Assembly: GCF_900101815.1 (NCBI RefSeq)
Contig: NZ_FNAO01000009.1
Coordinates: 1-64,000 of the forward strand
Direction: 5' to 3'
Length of the DNA: 64,000 nt
Source: Pricia antarctica
GTDB taxonomy: Bacteria > Bacteroidota > Bacteroidia > Flavobacteriales > Flavobacteriaceae
In this document: positions 37,304-45,448 of the stretch, piece after piece
Layout: the number at the start of each line of letters is the position of its first letter
Numbering within the stretch: the stretch's first letter is position 1
Translations under genes and position numbers: made by a program
The notes under the pieces: model-generated
What the model saw: the letters and a program-made list of their open reading frames with translations, nothing else
What the model was told of the DNA's origin: nothing
The model's database searches: none

Positions 37304-37311
37304 TATCTTTG
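37304..37311 (+). promoter_or_regulatory. -7 box upstream of the enoyl-CoA hydratase gene
   Basis: TATCTTTG matches TAnnTTTG, 51 bases before the ATG at 37363. The nearest TTG upstream is 26 bases away, which is outside the usual spacing. Confidence 0.45.
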
Positions 37312-37362
37312 AAAATAGTCTGATTTCAAAAAAGAATACTATCAGCCCCTAAAATTGCCAAT

Positions 37363-38142
37363 ATGAGTTACAACAACATCCTAGTAGAAGAAACTAGACC
37401 CATCGGCACCATCACCATCAACCGCCCCGACAAGCTCAACGCATTGAACCGCGAAACAATCCAAGAATTACACAAAGCGTTTAAAGCCTTGGAATCTCAA
37501 AAAGAAATTAAGGTCATCGTCTTGACCGGCAGTGGTGAAAAAGCCTTTGTTGCCGGGGCCGATATCTCGGAATTTGCGGATTTTTCAGAGGAAGAAGGCG
37601 GGAAACTTGCTGCAAAAGGACAGAAACTATTGTTCGATTTTGTTGAGAACCTATCCAAACCGGTAATTGCCGCCGTCAACGGCTTTGCTTTGGGCGGTGG
37701 ATTGGAACTGGCTATGGCCTGCCATTTTCGGGTAGCCAGCGATAATGCGCGAATGGGGCTTCCTGAAGTTTCGTTGGGCGTAATCCCTGGATACGGAGGT
37801 ACCCAGCGTTTACCGCAGCTTATCGGAAAGGGCCGGGCGATGGAACTGATCATGACCGCTGGGATGATTGATGCGGCCAGTGCCTTGGATTACGGCTTGG
37901 TGAACCATGTTGTTTCCCCAGAAAATCTGCTATCCTTCTGCAAAGACCTGGCAAATAAGATATCGAAAAACTCCCCTGTGGCCATCAGCCATGCAATAAA
38001 AGCGATAAATGCGGGTTTTAAGAATACGGATGGATATGCCGAGGAGATCAAAGCTTTTGGACAATGTTTTGGTACCGCCGATTTTAAGGAAGGTACTACA
38101 GCATTCCTGAACAAGCGCAAAGCCGATTTTCCGGGGAAATAG
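37363..38142 (+). CDS. Enoyl-CoA hydratase/isomerase-family protein
   Basis: A 259-aa cytosolic crotonase-fold enzyme that hydrates enoyl-CoA esters in fatty-acid or amino-acid breakdown. The oxyanion-hole motif AGADISEFAD and ALGGGLELAMACHFRVAS are present. The catalytic glutamates sit in GLPEVSLGVIPGYGGTQRL; both glutamate positions (ELAMAC and GLPE region) are kept, which supports hydratase activity. Length is standard. It is a single gene without other beta-oxidation genes in the window. Confidence 0.92.
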   Translation: MSYNNILVEETRPIGTITINRPDKLNALNRETIQELHKAFKALESQKEIKVIVLTGSGEKAFVAGADISEFADFSEEEGGKLAAKGQKLLFDFVENLSKPVIAAVNGFALGGGLELAMACHFRVASDNARMGLPEVSLGVIPGYGGTQRLPQLIGKGRAMELIMTAGMIDAASALDYGLVNHVVSPENLLSFCKDLANKISKNSPVAISHAIKAINAGFKNTDGYAEEIKAFGQCFGTADFKEGTTAFLNKRKADFPGK

Positions 38143-38238
38143 CGAACGAAAAATTCGTCCAATAGATAAGTCCGCCCGCTGACAGATTCTGAATCCCAAA
38201 TCAGGTTCTTGAAAATAGGCCTTACAAAAATCCTACTT

Positions 38239-39789
38239 ATGAAAACTTCAAAGAGCCTTGCCGCCCTTCTCCTATTGACCGCGCTGAAACTTTGCTCGGC
38301 TCAGGATATCCCCGTGGAATATAGCCTAAGTGAAAATTATTCCGATAGGTATAAATATTCCACCCTGCTGACCAGCGATAGCTCCGCTGCAGGTGAGACG
38401 GTGTTCGTACGCACCTATTACGGAGGATATCCCCTGAGTCCAAAAGGGCATTTTATAGAAATCTACGATGCCGACCTCAACTTGGTTGGGGACTATAATT
38501 ACAAATATGCCGGAGATCACATGGTCGATGGTTTTGTAAAAAATGGACAACTTTATCTGCTCGAACTTGCCTATAATGTCGGGCAAGAGGCCTATCAATA
38601 TGTGGTACACCAAAGTCCGCTTGCCGACTTTAATTTTACGGAACGATTGCTCCTTTCGGTTCCTTCGAAAGAAGTAAGCAATCCCCTTGCCGTCAGCAAA
38701 TACAATCAAAAATTTGGAAACGGATTTTCAACGGCGGTCCATTTCAACGATGAGCGTTCTGCCTTCGCCATTACGGTACATCACCGCGAAGGTAGGGACG
38801 AAAAATATCATTTGTATCTCTATGGAACGGACTTAAAACAGCAGCTGGATTACGATTTTACAGGACAAATTGACGATAAAAACTATGCTTTCGAGAATAT
38901 CGAAGTATCAAAAGACTTAAAGACTCTTTATCTTACGGGAAAGGCTTTTTTTACAAAACGCCGTTTCGACGCCACAGAAAGACGATTTCAATACGAGCTG
39001 GTCAAAATCAATGGTGCAGGACATCAGATTCAGGAATTCAACGACACCGGCAGATTTCCAGAATCGCTGAAGCCGATACTGATCGGCACGGACCTTAAGG
39101 TCGTCGGTTTCTACGCCGACCGAAAGGACAACCGCTACAACGGACTGGTCTATTTCGATTTGGATGCTAATTCGCTGAACATCAAGAACAAAAAATACAA
39201 TCCGTTTTCAGATCAGTTTATGATGGATAAATTCGGCCGTGAGGTAGATGCAGAACTCAAAAACCTCATTTTCAAAAATGTCCATATTACGCCCGAGAAC
39301 AGCATTCTATTCAGTGCCGAAGAGTACTTTGTGACCAAGGGAGAAGATATTTCCGGAGGGGGTACCCAGATTACCGACCGCTATCACTACAACGACATCG
39401 TGGTCGCAAAACTGGATGCGTCCGGTGAAATGGAATGGGCCCGGAATATCAATAAGGCCGAAGTGACCCAAGGTGATGCTTCGTATGCTTCCTACGCCGC
39501 CTATGGCGATGGAAACGACATGTACTTCTTCATCAATTCAGGCGAAAATCCCCAGAAAATGAGCAAAGAACGGCTAATGTTCAAACAGGGCTACAGCCGT
39601 AATCCGAATATGTTCGTTATCAAAGTTGACGATAACGGAACGCTATCCCATAAAAAATTGGTGGACGATAGGGATGTGCGCCTACCTATCATGGTCTCCC
39701 GGCCGCTAATCGATAAAACTACCGATACCCTCTTGTTTTATGCAAAACGGGGGAGTCGAAAACAATTGGTACGGGTTTCTGTGAGGTGA
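38239..39789 (+). CDS. Unknown secreted protein, beta-rich
   Basis: A 516-aa exported protein not recognised. The signal peptide starts at the second ATG (38239; KTSKSLAALLLLTALKLCSAQ); the ten residues ahead of it in the longer frame are not signal-like. The mature part repeats the pattern YxxLV-aromatic-D/N-turn about every 60-70 residues (IEIYDADLNLVGDYNY, YLYGTDLKQQLDYDF, VVAKLDASGEMEWARN, FVIKVDDNGTLSHKKLV), as in a beta-propeller. Such proteins are common on flavobacterial envelopes. Function unknown. Confidence 0.6.
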   Translation: MKTSKSLAALLLLTALKLCSAQDIPVEYSLSENYSDRYKYSTLLTSDSSAAGETVFVRTYYGGYPLSPKGHFIEIYDADLNLVGDYNYKYAGDHMVDGFVKNGQLYLLELAYNVGQEAYQYVVHQSPLADFNFTERLLLSVPSKEVSNPLAVSKYNQKFGNGFSTAVHFNDERSAFAITVHHREGRDEKYHLYLYGTDLKQQLDYDFTGQIDDKNYAFENIEVSKDLKTLYLTGKAFFTKRRFDATERRFQYELVKINGAGHQIQEFNDTGRFPESLKPILIGTDLKVVGFYADRKDNRYNGLVYFDLDANSLNIKNKKYNPFSDQFMMDKFGREVDAELKNLIFKNVHITPENSILFSAEEYFVTKGEDISGGGTQITDRYHYNDIVVAKLDASGEMEWARNINKAEVTQGDASYASYAAYGDGNDMYFFINSGENPQKMSKERLMFKQGYSRNPNMFVIKVDDNGTLSHKKLVDDRDVRLPIMVSRPLIDKTTDTLLFYAKRGSRKQLVRVSVR

Positions 39790-40010
39790 TCGCCTTTTTA
39801 AATTGGCAACCAAACATCTGAATATCAAAGATTTTTTTGGAAATTCGTACCCCCAGAGTAATCCCTCCGCCTGCGGCGCCTCACAAACCTTGCCGTCGTA
39901 CTTTCTCCGTTTTGCCTTGTTCGTCTTGCCTTCTTCATAGAACGCTACGGAAAAAATCGGGCGAACTATAAAATTAACGTATTTAAATCTAAAACATAGG
40001 GTTATTTCCA

Positions 40011-40018
40011 TAGATTTG
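40011..40018 (+). promoter_or_regulatory. -7 box upstream of the radical SAM gene
   Basis: TAGATTTG matches TAnnTTTG and lies 15 bases before the TTG start at 40034. A -33 element is not clear. Confidence 0.45.
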
Positions 40019-40033
40019 GAATAAATCCATGTA

Positions 40034-41107
40034 TTGAATTCTAACAATTTCATCAAAGGTCGGGGTGCCCAACAAAACACCCCCAATAGATTTCTCGAAA
40101 ATAGTCACGAGACACGGGATGATTTTCTGGAATTCTGCCGTCTCGAAGGCGAGGATGCGGACAAGAACAAAACCCAGTACATTCCCATTTTCCCGAAGAC
40201 CATTGTCAATAAGGTTAACAGTCCCGATGTAGGGATGTTGTATTCCATGAACCCGTATCAAGGCTGTGAACATGGCTGTATTTACTGCTACGCGCGCAAT
40301 ACGCATGAATTCTGGGGGTATAGTCCCGGTTTGGATTTCGAGCGCAAAATTTTAATCAAAAAAGCAGCGCCCGAATTGTTGGAGGCCAAACTGAAGAGCA
40401 AACGCTGGGAGGCCAAAACTATCGTACTATCCGGCAATACGGATTGCTACCAACCGGCGGAGAAAAAGTTCGGTATTACCCGCGCTTGTCTTGAGATTTT
40501 CCAGAAATACCGACATCCCGTGGGGATAATTACAAAAAACTCGCTAATTCTTCGTGATTTAGATATTCTGAAGGAACTGGCCAAAGACCGACTGGTCGGT
40601 GTCAACGTCTCGGTCACCTCCCTGTCCGAAGAAACACGCCGTATTTTGGAACCTCGAACGGCAAGCATCAAAAAACGGCTGGAGACCATCCGGATTCTAT
40701 CCGAAAACAATATTCCTGTAAACGCAATGCTGGCCCCGATCATTCCGGGCATCAACAGCCACGAAATCATGAACTTGGCGAAGGCGGTTTCCGATAACGG
40801 GGCGCGGTCTTTTGCCTTTACAATCGTACGGCTAAACGGAGCGATCGGCGGTATTTTTACCGATTGGATAAAGAAAGCCCTTCCTGACCGAGCCGATAAA
40901 GTACTGCATCAAATCGAGGAATGTCATGGCGGTAACCTTAACGATAGCAGGTTCGGTATCCGTAGCCGTGGGGAAGGTAAGATTGCCACGCAAATACACG
41001 ATTTGGTACGGCTGGCGCGGCATACCTATTTTAAGGATAAAAGCTTTCCTAAGTTAAACCATGAATCGCACTTGCCCTATAAGAGCGGACAGACGCGATT
41101 ATTTTAG
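40034..41107 (+). CDS. PA0069-family radical SAM protein
   Basis: A 357-aa radical S-adenosylmethionine protein. The cluster motif is C78-x3-C82-x2-C85 in GCEHGCIYCYARNTHEFWG. The stretch NPYQGCEHGC and IVLSGNTDCYQPAEKK are marks of the PA0069/SplB-like subgroup, which resembles spore photoproduct lyase but whose substrate is unknown. The start is TTG at 40034, because ATG 40029 in the neighbouring frame is closed at once. A -7 box is just upstream. It is a single gene, convergent with the HD-domain gene 40 bases away. Confidence 0.9.
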   Translation: MNSNNFIKGRGAQQNTPNRFLENSHETRDDFLEFCRLEGEDADKNKTQYIPIFPKTIVNKVNSPDVGMLYSMNPYQGCEHGCIYCYARNTHEFWGYSPGLDFERKILIKKAAPELLEAKLKSKRWEAKTIVLSGNTDCYQPAEKKFGITRACLEIFQKYRHPVGIITKNSLILRDLDILKELAKDRLVGVNVSVTSLSEETRRILEPRTASIKKRLETIRILSENNIPVNAMLAPIIPGINSHEIMNLAKAVSDNGARSFAFTIVRLNGAIGGIFTDWIKKALPDRADKVLHQIEECHGGNLNDSRFGIRSRGEGKIATQIHDLVRLARHTYFKDKSFPKLNHESHLPYKSGQTRLF

Positions 41108-41147
41108 ATACTGTTTTGAATTATATGATTAGAATTTTTAAAGGTCC

Positions 41148-41837
41148 CTAAATGGAATCACTTCCTTCGTTCGTTAGTGCCAACGGGTTCCATTCCCTAT
41201 AAAATTGTTTTAGATACTCCATCATGTACCCATGACGATCTTCGGCCAGTTGCTTTCCGGTTTCCGTGTTCATTTTGTCCTTTAACAAAAGTAGTTTTTC
41301 GTAAAAATGGTTGACGGTCGGGGCTGTACTCGTCTTGTATTCTTCCTTGGTCATTTTCAGGTTCGGGGCGATTTCAGGATTGTAGATTTCCCTTTGTTTG
41401 AAGCCTCCATAATTGAACGCGCGTGCAATACCTATGGCGCCCATGGCGTCTAGCCGATCGGCATCTTGAACGACTGCTAGCTCCTTTGAAAAAAACTTGC
41501 GCCCCCGCTTCTTTTGCAAGCTGTTCTTGAACGACATGTTTTTTATGATCTTGACCACATGGCCGATGGTCTTTTTTTTAACATTGAGCTCCGCTAAAAA
41601 GTTTTCTGCCATTTCTGGACCCATGGTTTCGTCGCCATCATTGAACTTGGCATCTGCAATATCATGTAGAAGTGCGGCAAGGCTGACGACCAAAATATCC
41701 ACTTTTTCATCCTTGGCAATAAATAAGGTGTTCTTAAAAACGCGCTGTATATGAAACCAATCGTGCCCTCCTTCGGCACCCAACAAGGTTTCCTTGACAA
41801 AGGCGATAGTCTGTTCGACAATTTCGGTATCGGTCAT
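41148..41837 (-). CDS. HD-domain phosphohydrolase
   Basis: A 229-aa protein with an HD metal-binding domain: HDWFHIQRV supplies the first histidine, LAALLHDIADAKF the HD pair, and VVQDADRLDAMGAIGIARAF the last aspartate. It belongs to the YedJ-like group of uncharacterised nucleotide phosphohydrolases. The chosen start (41837) lies directly after the acyltransferase stop at 41839; ATGs at 41846 and 41855 would overlap that gene. The two are an operon. Confidence 0.85.
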   Translation of the reverse strand: MTDTEIVEQTIAFVKETLLGAEGGHDWFHIQRVFKNTLFIAKDEKVDILVVSLAALLHDIADAKFNDGDETMGPEMAENFLAELNVKKKTIGHVVKIIKNMSFKNSLQKKRGRKFFSKELAVVQDADRLDAMGAIGIARAFNYGGFKQREIYNPEIAPNLKMTKEEYKTSTAPTVNHFYEKLLLLKDKMNTETGKQLAEDRHGYMMEYLKQFYREWNPLALTNEGSDSI

Positions 41838-41838
41838 C

Positions 41839-42609
41839 TTAGTCATCGTTCGCATCGTTTATTTGTGTATTTGTTTCAAAGGATGTTATTCCTGAAACTA
41901 CTGCTTTTTCTGTGGATGCTATAACGGTATCCAAATTTTCAGTGATTTCCATGGGCGGGTGCACCCGAAAGCTGATATGATTGCCAATACCGTTGGGAAA
42001 TTTGCCATAGCGCAACATTTTCCAGGAGTTATCGATACTTACCGGCACCACCAAAGCGGATGGCGCGTTCTTCATCAGCAGTTTCAGGCCGGTGGACTTA
42101 AAGGGTTTCGGATGACCGGTTCGGCTTCGGGTGCCTTCTGGAAATATCACGGCACTTCGATTATATTTCTCGATATAACGCCCTAGTTTGGCAATTTCGA
42201 CCAATGCCTGCCTACTATCTTTACGGTCTATCAAAACGGAACCGCCGTGCCTCAGGTTATAGGATACACTGGGTATGCCTTTTCCCAATTCGGTTTTACT
42301 GACGAATTTCGGATGATATCTCCGCATAAACCAAAGTATTGGCGGTATATCATGCATGCTCTGGTGGTTAGGCACGATAATCAATGGCCGGTCCCTCGGA
42401 ATGTTATTAGGTTTTTCAAAAGTGTAGGTAGTCCCCAACAAAATCGTAGAACGCATAAGAAACCAATTCATAAGGGCCACACTTTTGCGATGCGCCTCAT
42501 AGCCAAAAAGGGTGAAACAGACCCATTGTATTGGATGAAACACCAATAACGTAAGGCTGAACGCCATAAGGTAAAGCACGCTCAACGGATATGCCAATAA
42601 CTTCTGCAT
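41839..42609 (-). CDS. 1-acyl-glycerol-3-phosphate acyltransferase (PlsC-like)
   Basis: A 256-aa membrane-bound acyltransferase of phospholipid synthesis. The catalytic block NHQSMHDIPP (NHx4D form) and the substrate motif FPEGTRSRTG are clear. A hydrophobic N-terminus (1-35) anchors it. A -7 box TATTTTTG (42621..42614) ends only 4 bases before the ATG at 42609, implying a leaderless or near-leaderless message. It overlaps or abuts the HD-domain gene downstream. Confidence 0.9.
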   Translation of the reverse strand: MQKLLAYPLSVLYLMAFSLTLLVFHPIQWVCFTLFGYEAHRKSVALMNWFLMRSTILLGTTYTFEKPNNIPRDRPLIIVPNHQSMHDIPPILWFMRRYHPKFVSKTELGKGIPSVSYNLRHGGSVLIDRKDSRQALVEIAKLGRYIEKYNRSAVIFPEGTRSRTGHPKPFKSTGLKLLMKNAPSALVVPVSIDNSWKMLRYGKFPNGIGNHISFRVHPPMEITENLDTVIASTEKAVVSGITSFETNTQINDANDD

Positions 42610-42613
42610 GCTG

Positions 42614-42621
42614 CAAAAATA
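42614..42621 (-). promoter_or_regulatory. -7 box abutting the plsC-like start
   Basis: TATTTTTG on the minus strand matches TAnnTTTG and lies only 4 bases upstream of the ATG at 42609. If used, the transcript would begin at or next to the start codon. Confidence 0.45.
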
Positions 42622-42707
42622 AGATACTGGGAATATTTTCGGAAAGAAAAATGGGATAGACGTTGGATGATGGGTAACAACTGACGTAATAGAAGGAAAC
42701 CAAAAAT

Positions 42708-42746
42708 AAAAAAAAGACCATCTTTTTTATAAAGTGGCCTTTTTTT
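42708..42746. terminator. Two-way terminator after the bacilliredoxin gene
   Basis: An A-rich arm ending AAAAGACCA (42708..42720) pairs with TGGCCTTTTTTT (42735..42746) with one mismatch (A opposite C). Runs of A and T on both sides make it work in either direction. It lies 44 bases past the bacilliredoxin stop. Confidence 0.75.
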
Positions 42747-42789
42747 CAATTTGTAATTCCTTCTGATTCAGAGGACTAATCACGACGAC

Positions 42790-43200
42790 CTAACAAAACT
42801 GGTCATAAGCCCCAATCAAATTTTCGGCAATCAGCTCAGCAGGTCTGCCTTCAATATGATGACGCTCTATCATATGTACCAACTCGCCATCTTTGAACAA
42901 GGCAATGCTAGGGGAGGATGGAGGAAAAGGCACCATCAAATCTCTTGCCGCATTAACGGCCTCAACATCGACACCTGCAAAAACCGTAACGGCATGGTCG
43001 GGTCTTTTGGCGTTATGTAAGCTCAATTTCGCAGCAGGTCTTGCATTTGCTGCTGCACAGCCACAGACCGAATTGACAACGACCAAGGTTGTACCTGGTT
43101 TATTGATTGCATTTTCGACCGCTCCGGCCGTATGTAATTCTTCGAACCCGGCCGAGGCCAAGTCGTCTCTCATTGGTTTTACTAATTCTGCGGGATACAT
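42790..43200 (-). CDS. BrxA/BrxB-family bacilliredoxin
   Basis: A 136-aa cytosolic thioredoxin-fold protein of the YphP/YqiW group, which in Firmicutes removes bacillithiol from protein thiols. The redox motif is CGC (Cys46 and Cys48) in VVNSVCGCAAANARPA. The C-terminal FKDGELVHMIERHHIEGR is also typical. Length is normal. A -7 box (TATCTTTG, 43233..43226) is 25 bases upstream of the ATG. Bacteroidota often encode this family. Confidence 0.92.
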   Translation of the reverse strand: MYPAELVKPMRDDLASAGFEELHTAGAVENAINKPGTTLVVVNSVCGCAAANARPAAKLSLHNAKRPDHAVTVFAGVDVEAVNAARDLMVPFPPSSPSIALFKDGELVHMIERHHIEGRPAELIAENLIGAYDQFC

Positions 43201-43225
43201 AGTTTTGTGTTTTTTATTTGGAGAA

Positions 43226-43233
43226 CAAAGATA
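43226..43233 (-). promoter_or_regulatory. -7 box of the bacilliredoxin gene
   Basis: TATCTTTG on the minus strand matches the consensus exactly and lies 25 bases upstream of the ATG at 43200. No -33 TTG is seen. Confidence 0.5.
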
Positions 43234-43505
43234 CTGAATTAGTCGTGTTTTATAGGATTACTTAACGTTTCGTTCGGAAATTGATGGGCATTAGGCGCGC
43301 TCCAACCGAAATGGTTCACGGTTGAATTCTGCCTTGCGGCAGTTTTAAGCCCGTTGGCCGGCACGGCAGGTTTCAGGTCGTATTCTACTTTTTTGAGCCT
43401 TTAACTGTTACGCTGAGTACGGTCGAAGCTTTGTACAGAACTGCGAAACAGTTTTAGTCCTTGAATTTTATACGACCAACCACCACTGCTTACTGCCACT
43501 TTTGA

Positions 43506-43513
43506 TATCTTTG
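43506..43513 (+). promoter_or_regulatory. -7 box of the TerB/J-domain gene
   Basis: TATCTTTG matches the consensus. It overlaps the first codons of the longest frame (43502), so the ATG at 43532 is the likely start. Confidence 0.5.
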
Positions 43514-43531
43514 CCAAAATTTTTATACGAT

Positions 43532-44269
43532 ATGATCAAATGGTTCGCGGCCATCGCAGGATATTATCTATTTCGGTTCCCCGGGGCGATTCTCGGGTTT
43601 TTAGTGGGCAGTTTTATCGATAACCTCAGTAAAAAAGGAGGCGGGGCACAGTCGGTTTTTAGCGACATGACAAGGCAGAGCGTCTCCCCTGCCGATTTCG
43701 AATTGAATCTTCTTTCACTTTGTTCTATTGTCATCAAGGCTGACGGACAGGTCAGCCAGCGCGAGATGGACTACGTGCGCCAATACTTCCTCAGTACCTA
43801 TGGCAAGGAAAAGGCCAATGCAATTTTTAGGACGTTTAATGAAGTGGTCAAGAAACGGGAAATATCCGCCCAACGCATATGTGCTTTTCTAAACCAACGC
43901 ACGCGTTATGAAGTTCGTCTTCAGCTTTTGCACTTTCTCTTCGGCATTGCACAGGCCGACGGTTCTGTAAGTGCTTTAGAAGTGGAGAAAATACGTGAAA
44001 TTGCAGGGTATCTAAGGGTCGGTGCACGCGATTTCGAGAGCATCAAGGCCATGTTCATCAAATCGGCCAACAACGCTTATAAAATTCTCGATATCCAAAA
44101 ATCGGCCACTGATGACGAAGTGAAAAAAGCCTATCGTACCATGGCGAAAAAATATCATCCCGACCGGGTAAACACTCAGAATGAGGCCATCAAACAAGGT
44201 GCAGAAGAGAAATTCAAGGAAGTACAACGGGCCTACGAAGAGATTCAGGCCGAACGGGGAATCGGATAG
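43532..44269 (+). CDS. Membrane-anchored TerB/J-domain protein (DjlA-like)
   Basis: A 245-aa co-chaperone-type protein. A membrane segment at residues 5-30 ([22 protein letters not shown]) is followed by a TerB-like helical domain (about 55-165; [18 protein letters not shown]) and a C-terminal J domain (about 180-240) with the HPD motif in KKYHPDRVN. The order is that of DjlA, which recruits DnaK to the membrane. The ATG at 43532 was chosen because a -7 box overlaps the earlier frame start. Confidence 0.9.
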   Translation: MIKWFAAIAGYYLFRFPGAILGFLVGSFIDNLSKKGGGAQSVFSDMTRQSVSPADFELNLLSLCSIVIKADGQVSQREMDYVRQYFLSTYGKEKANAIFRTFNEVVKKREISAQRICAFLNQRTRYEVRLQLLHFLFGIAQADGSVSALEVEKIREIAGYLRVGARDFESIKAMFIKSANNAYKILDIQKSATDDEVKKAYRTMAKKYHPDRVNTQNEAIKQGAEEKFKEVQRAYEEIQAERGIG

Positions 44270-44312
44270 TTCGGCATTTGCAATAGGCAGCTTCCCCTGA
44301 ATACTAACCATT

Positions 44313-44900
44313 ATGCAAGACTTCTGGTTTTACATAAAACTTGGCCTTGACCACGTGCTCGATATTAACGCCTATGACCACATTCTGTTCTTGGCGGCAT
44401 TGGCCTTACCATTTACATTCGAAAGTTGGAAAAAAGTCGTTGTTCTTGCCACTGTATTTACGACAACCCATTGCGCTTCGCTGGCGTTGAGCTCCTACGA
44501 TTTAGTGGTCATAGATGCCGAGTTTATTGAATTTTTGATTCCCGTTACGATTGTGATGACCGCCATTTTCAACCTTTTGTATGTCAAGTCGGGCGCAAAG
44601 GGTGACCATATTGGGCTGCATGTGCTCGCCACCGCTTTTTTCGGATTGATCCACGGGTTCGGGTTCAGTAACTACTTTAAGATGCTGATGGCGGAGGAAG
44701 ACAATACGCTTTCCCCCTTATTGGGATTCGCACTGGGCATTGAAATTTCACAGGTAATCATCGTACTCTCGGTATTGGTCGTCTCCCTTCTTGTTTCATC
44801 CCTTACAAAAGTGAAACATCCCTTTTATGTCACCCTTGTATCTGTTTTGATTATCCTTTTGACCATTCCCATGCTCATCGACACTTTTCCCTTTACCTGA
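44313..44900 (+). CDS. HupE/UreJ-family membrane protein
   Basis: A 195-aa inner-membrane protein with six hydrophobic segments. The family marks are KLGLDHVLDINAYDHILFLAALAL, FTTTHCASLALSS and AFFGLIHGFGFSNYF, with several in-membrane histidines that suit metal transport. HupE and UreJ are nickel-linked, but no hydrogenase or urease gene is in the window, so the metal is unknown. It follows the TerB/J gene by 43 bases on the same strand. Confidence 0.85.
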   Translation: MQDFWFYIKLGLDHVLDINAYDHILFLAALALPFTFESWKKVVVLATVFTTTHCASLALSSYDLVVIDAEFIEFLIPVTIVMTAIFNLLYVKSGAKGDHIGLHVLATAFFGLIHGFGFSNYFKMLMAEEDNTLSPLLGFALGIEISQVIIVLSVLVVSLLVSSLTKVKHPFYVTLVSVLIILLTIPMLIDTFPFT

Positions 44901-44938
44901 CCGCACAACGATTTTCACGTAAAATTAACCCTGGATTA

Positions 44939-44969
44939 TTGTGAGGAAGTCACAAAGCGGCTACCTTAG
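44939..44969 (+). promoter_or_regulatory. Promoter of the dCMP deaminase gene
   Basis: TTG (44939..44941), a 20-base spacer and TACCTTAG (44962..44969) come close to the Bacteroidota consensus (one mismatch in the -7 box). It overlaps the upstream part of the frame, so the start at 44989 is preferred over the GTG at 44941. Confidence 0.6.
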
Positions 44970-44988
44970 TAATCTTTCCGAAAGCGGA

Positions 44989-45426
44989 ATGAAAGAAAGT
45001 AAACAAAAAAAATACGATAAAGCTTACTTACGCATGGCCCAGGAATGGGGCAAGCTATCCTACTGCGAACGCAGGCAGGTGGGTGCCATTATAGTAAAGG
45101 ACAGAATGATTATTTCCGATGGTTACAATGGCACGCCTACGGGATTCGAAAATATCTGTGAGGACGATGAAGGATATACCAAATGGTATGTTCTACATGC
45201 AGAGGCTAATGCCATCAGCAAAGTCGCCGCTTCCACCCAATCGTGCGAAGGTGCTACCCTGTACATAACCCTATCCCCTTGTAGGGAATGTAGCAAACTG
45301 ATCCATCAGTCTGGCATAAAACGTGTAGTGTACCAAGTGGCCTATAAAGATGGTTCGGGACTAAAGTTCTTGGACCGGGCAGGGGTCGAGCTCGTTCACC
45401 TGCCTGAAATCAAGACTTTAGCTTAG
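44989..45426 (+). CDS. Deoxycytidylate (dCMP) deaminase
   Basis: A 145-aa zinc enzyme that deaminates dCMP to dUMP for thymidylate synthesis. The zinc motif is HAE at residues 70-72 in VLHAEANAI, with PCREC at 97-101. DGYNGTPTGFENICED is the substrate-binding stretch typical of dCMP rather than cytidine or tRNA deaminases. The frame is open to a GTG at 44941, but that region overlaps a promoter, so the ATG at 44989 is used. The S41 protease gene starts 22 bases downstream, so the two are probably co-transcribed. Confidence 0.9.
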   Translation: MKESKQKKYDKAYLRMAQEWGKLSYCERRQVGAIIVKDRMIISDGYNGTPTGFENICEDDEGYTKWYVLHAEANAISKVAASTQSCEGATLYITLSPCRECSKLIHQSGIKRVVYQVAYKDGSGLKFLDRAGVELVHLPEIKTLA

Positions 45427-45448
45427 TATTAAATAACCCCGAAAACCT

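Larger units (their letters stand above)
43201..43531. other. Spacer between divergent genes, with repeat fragments
   Basis: About 330 bases. It holds -7 boxes for both flanking genes (43226..43233 minus; 43506..43513 plus), a short CTGCC-TTGC-GGCAG hairpin near 43330, and a TACGCTGAGTACGGTCGAAGC word near 43412 that resembles a dispersed Bacteroidota repeat. No gene is seen. Confidence 0.5.

Noticed and set aside
39706-40306. Two minus-strand frames of 126 and 105 codons
   Set aside because: They cover the end of the beta-rich secreted protein, a spacer and the start of the radical SAM gene on the other strand, and show no domain pattern.
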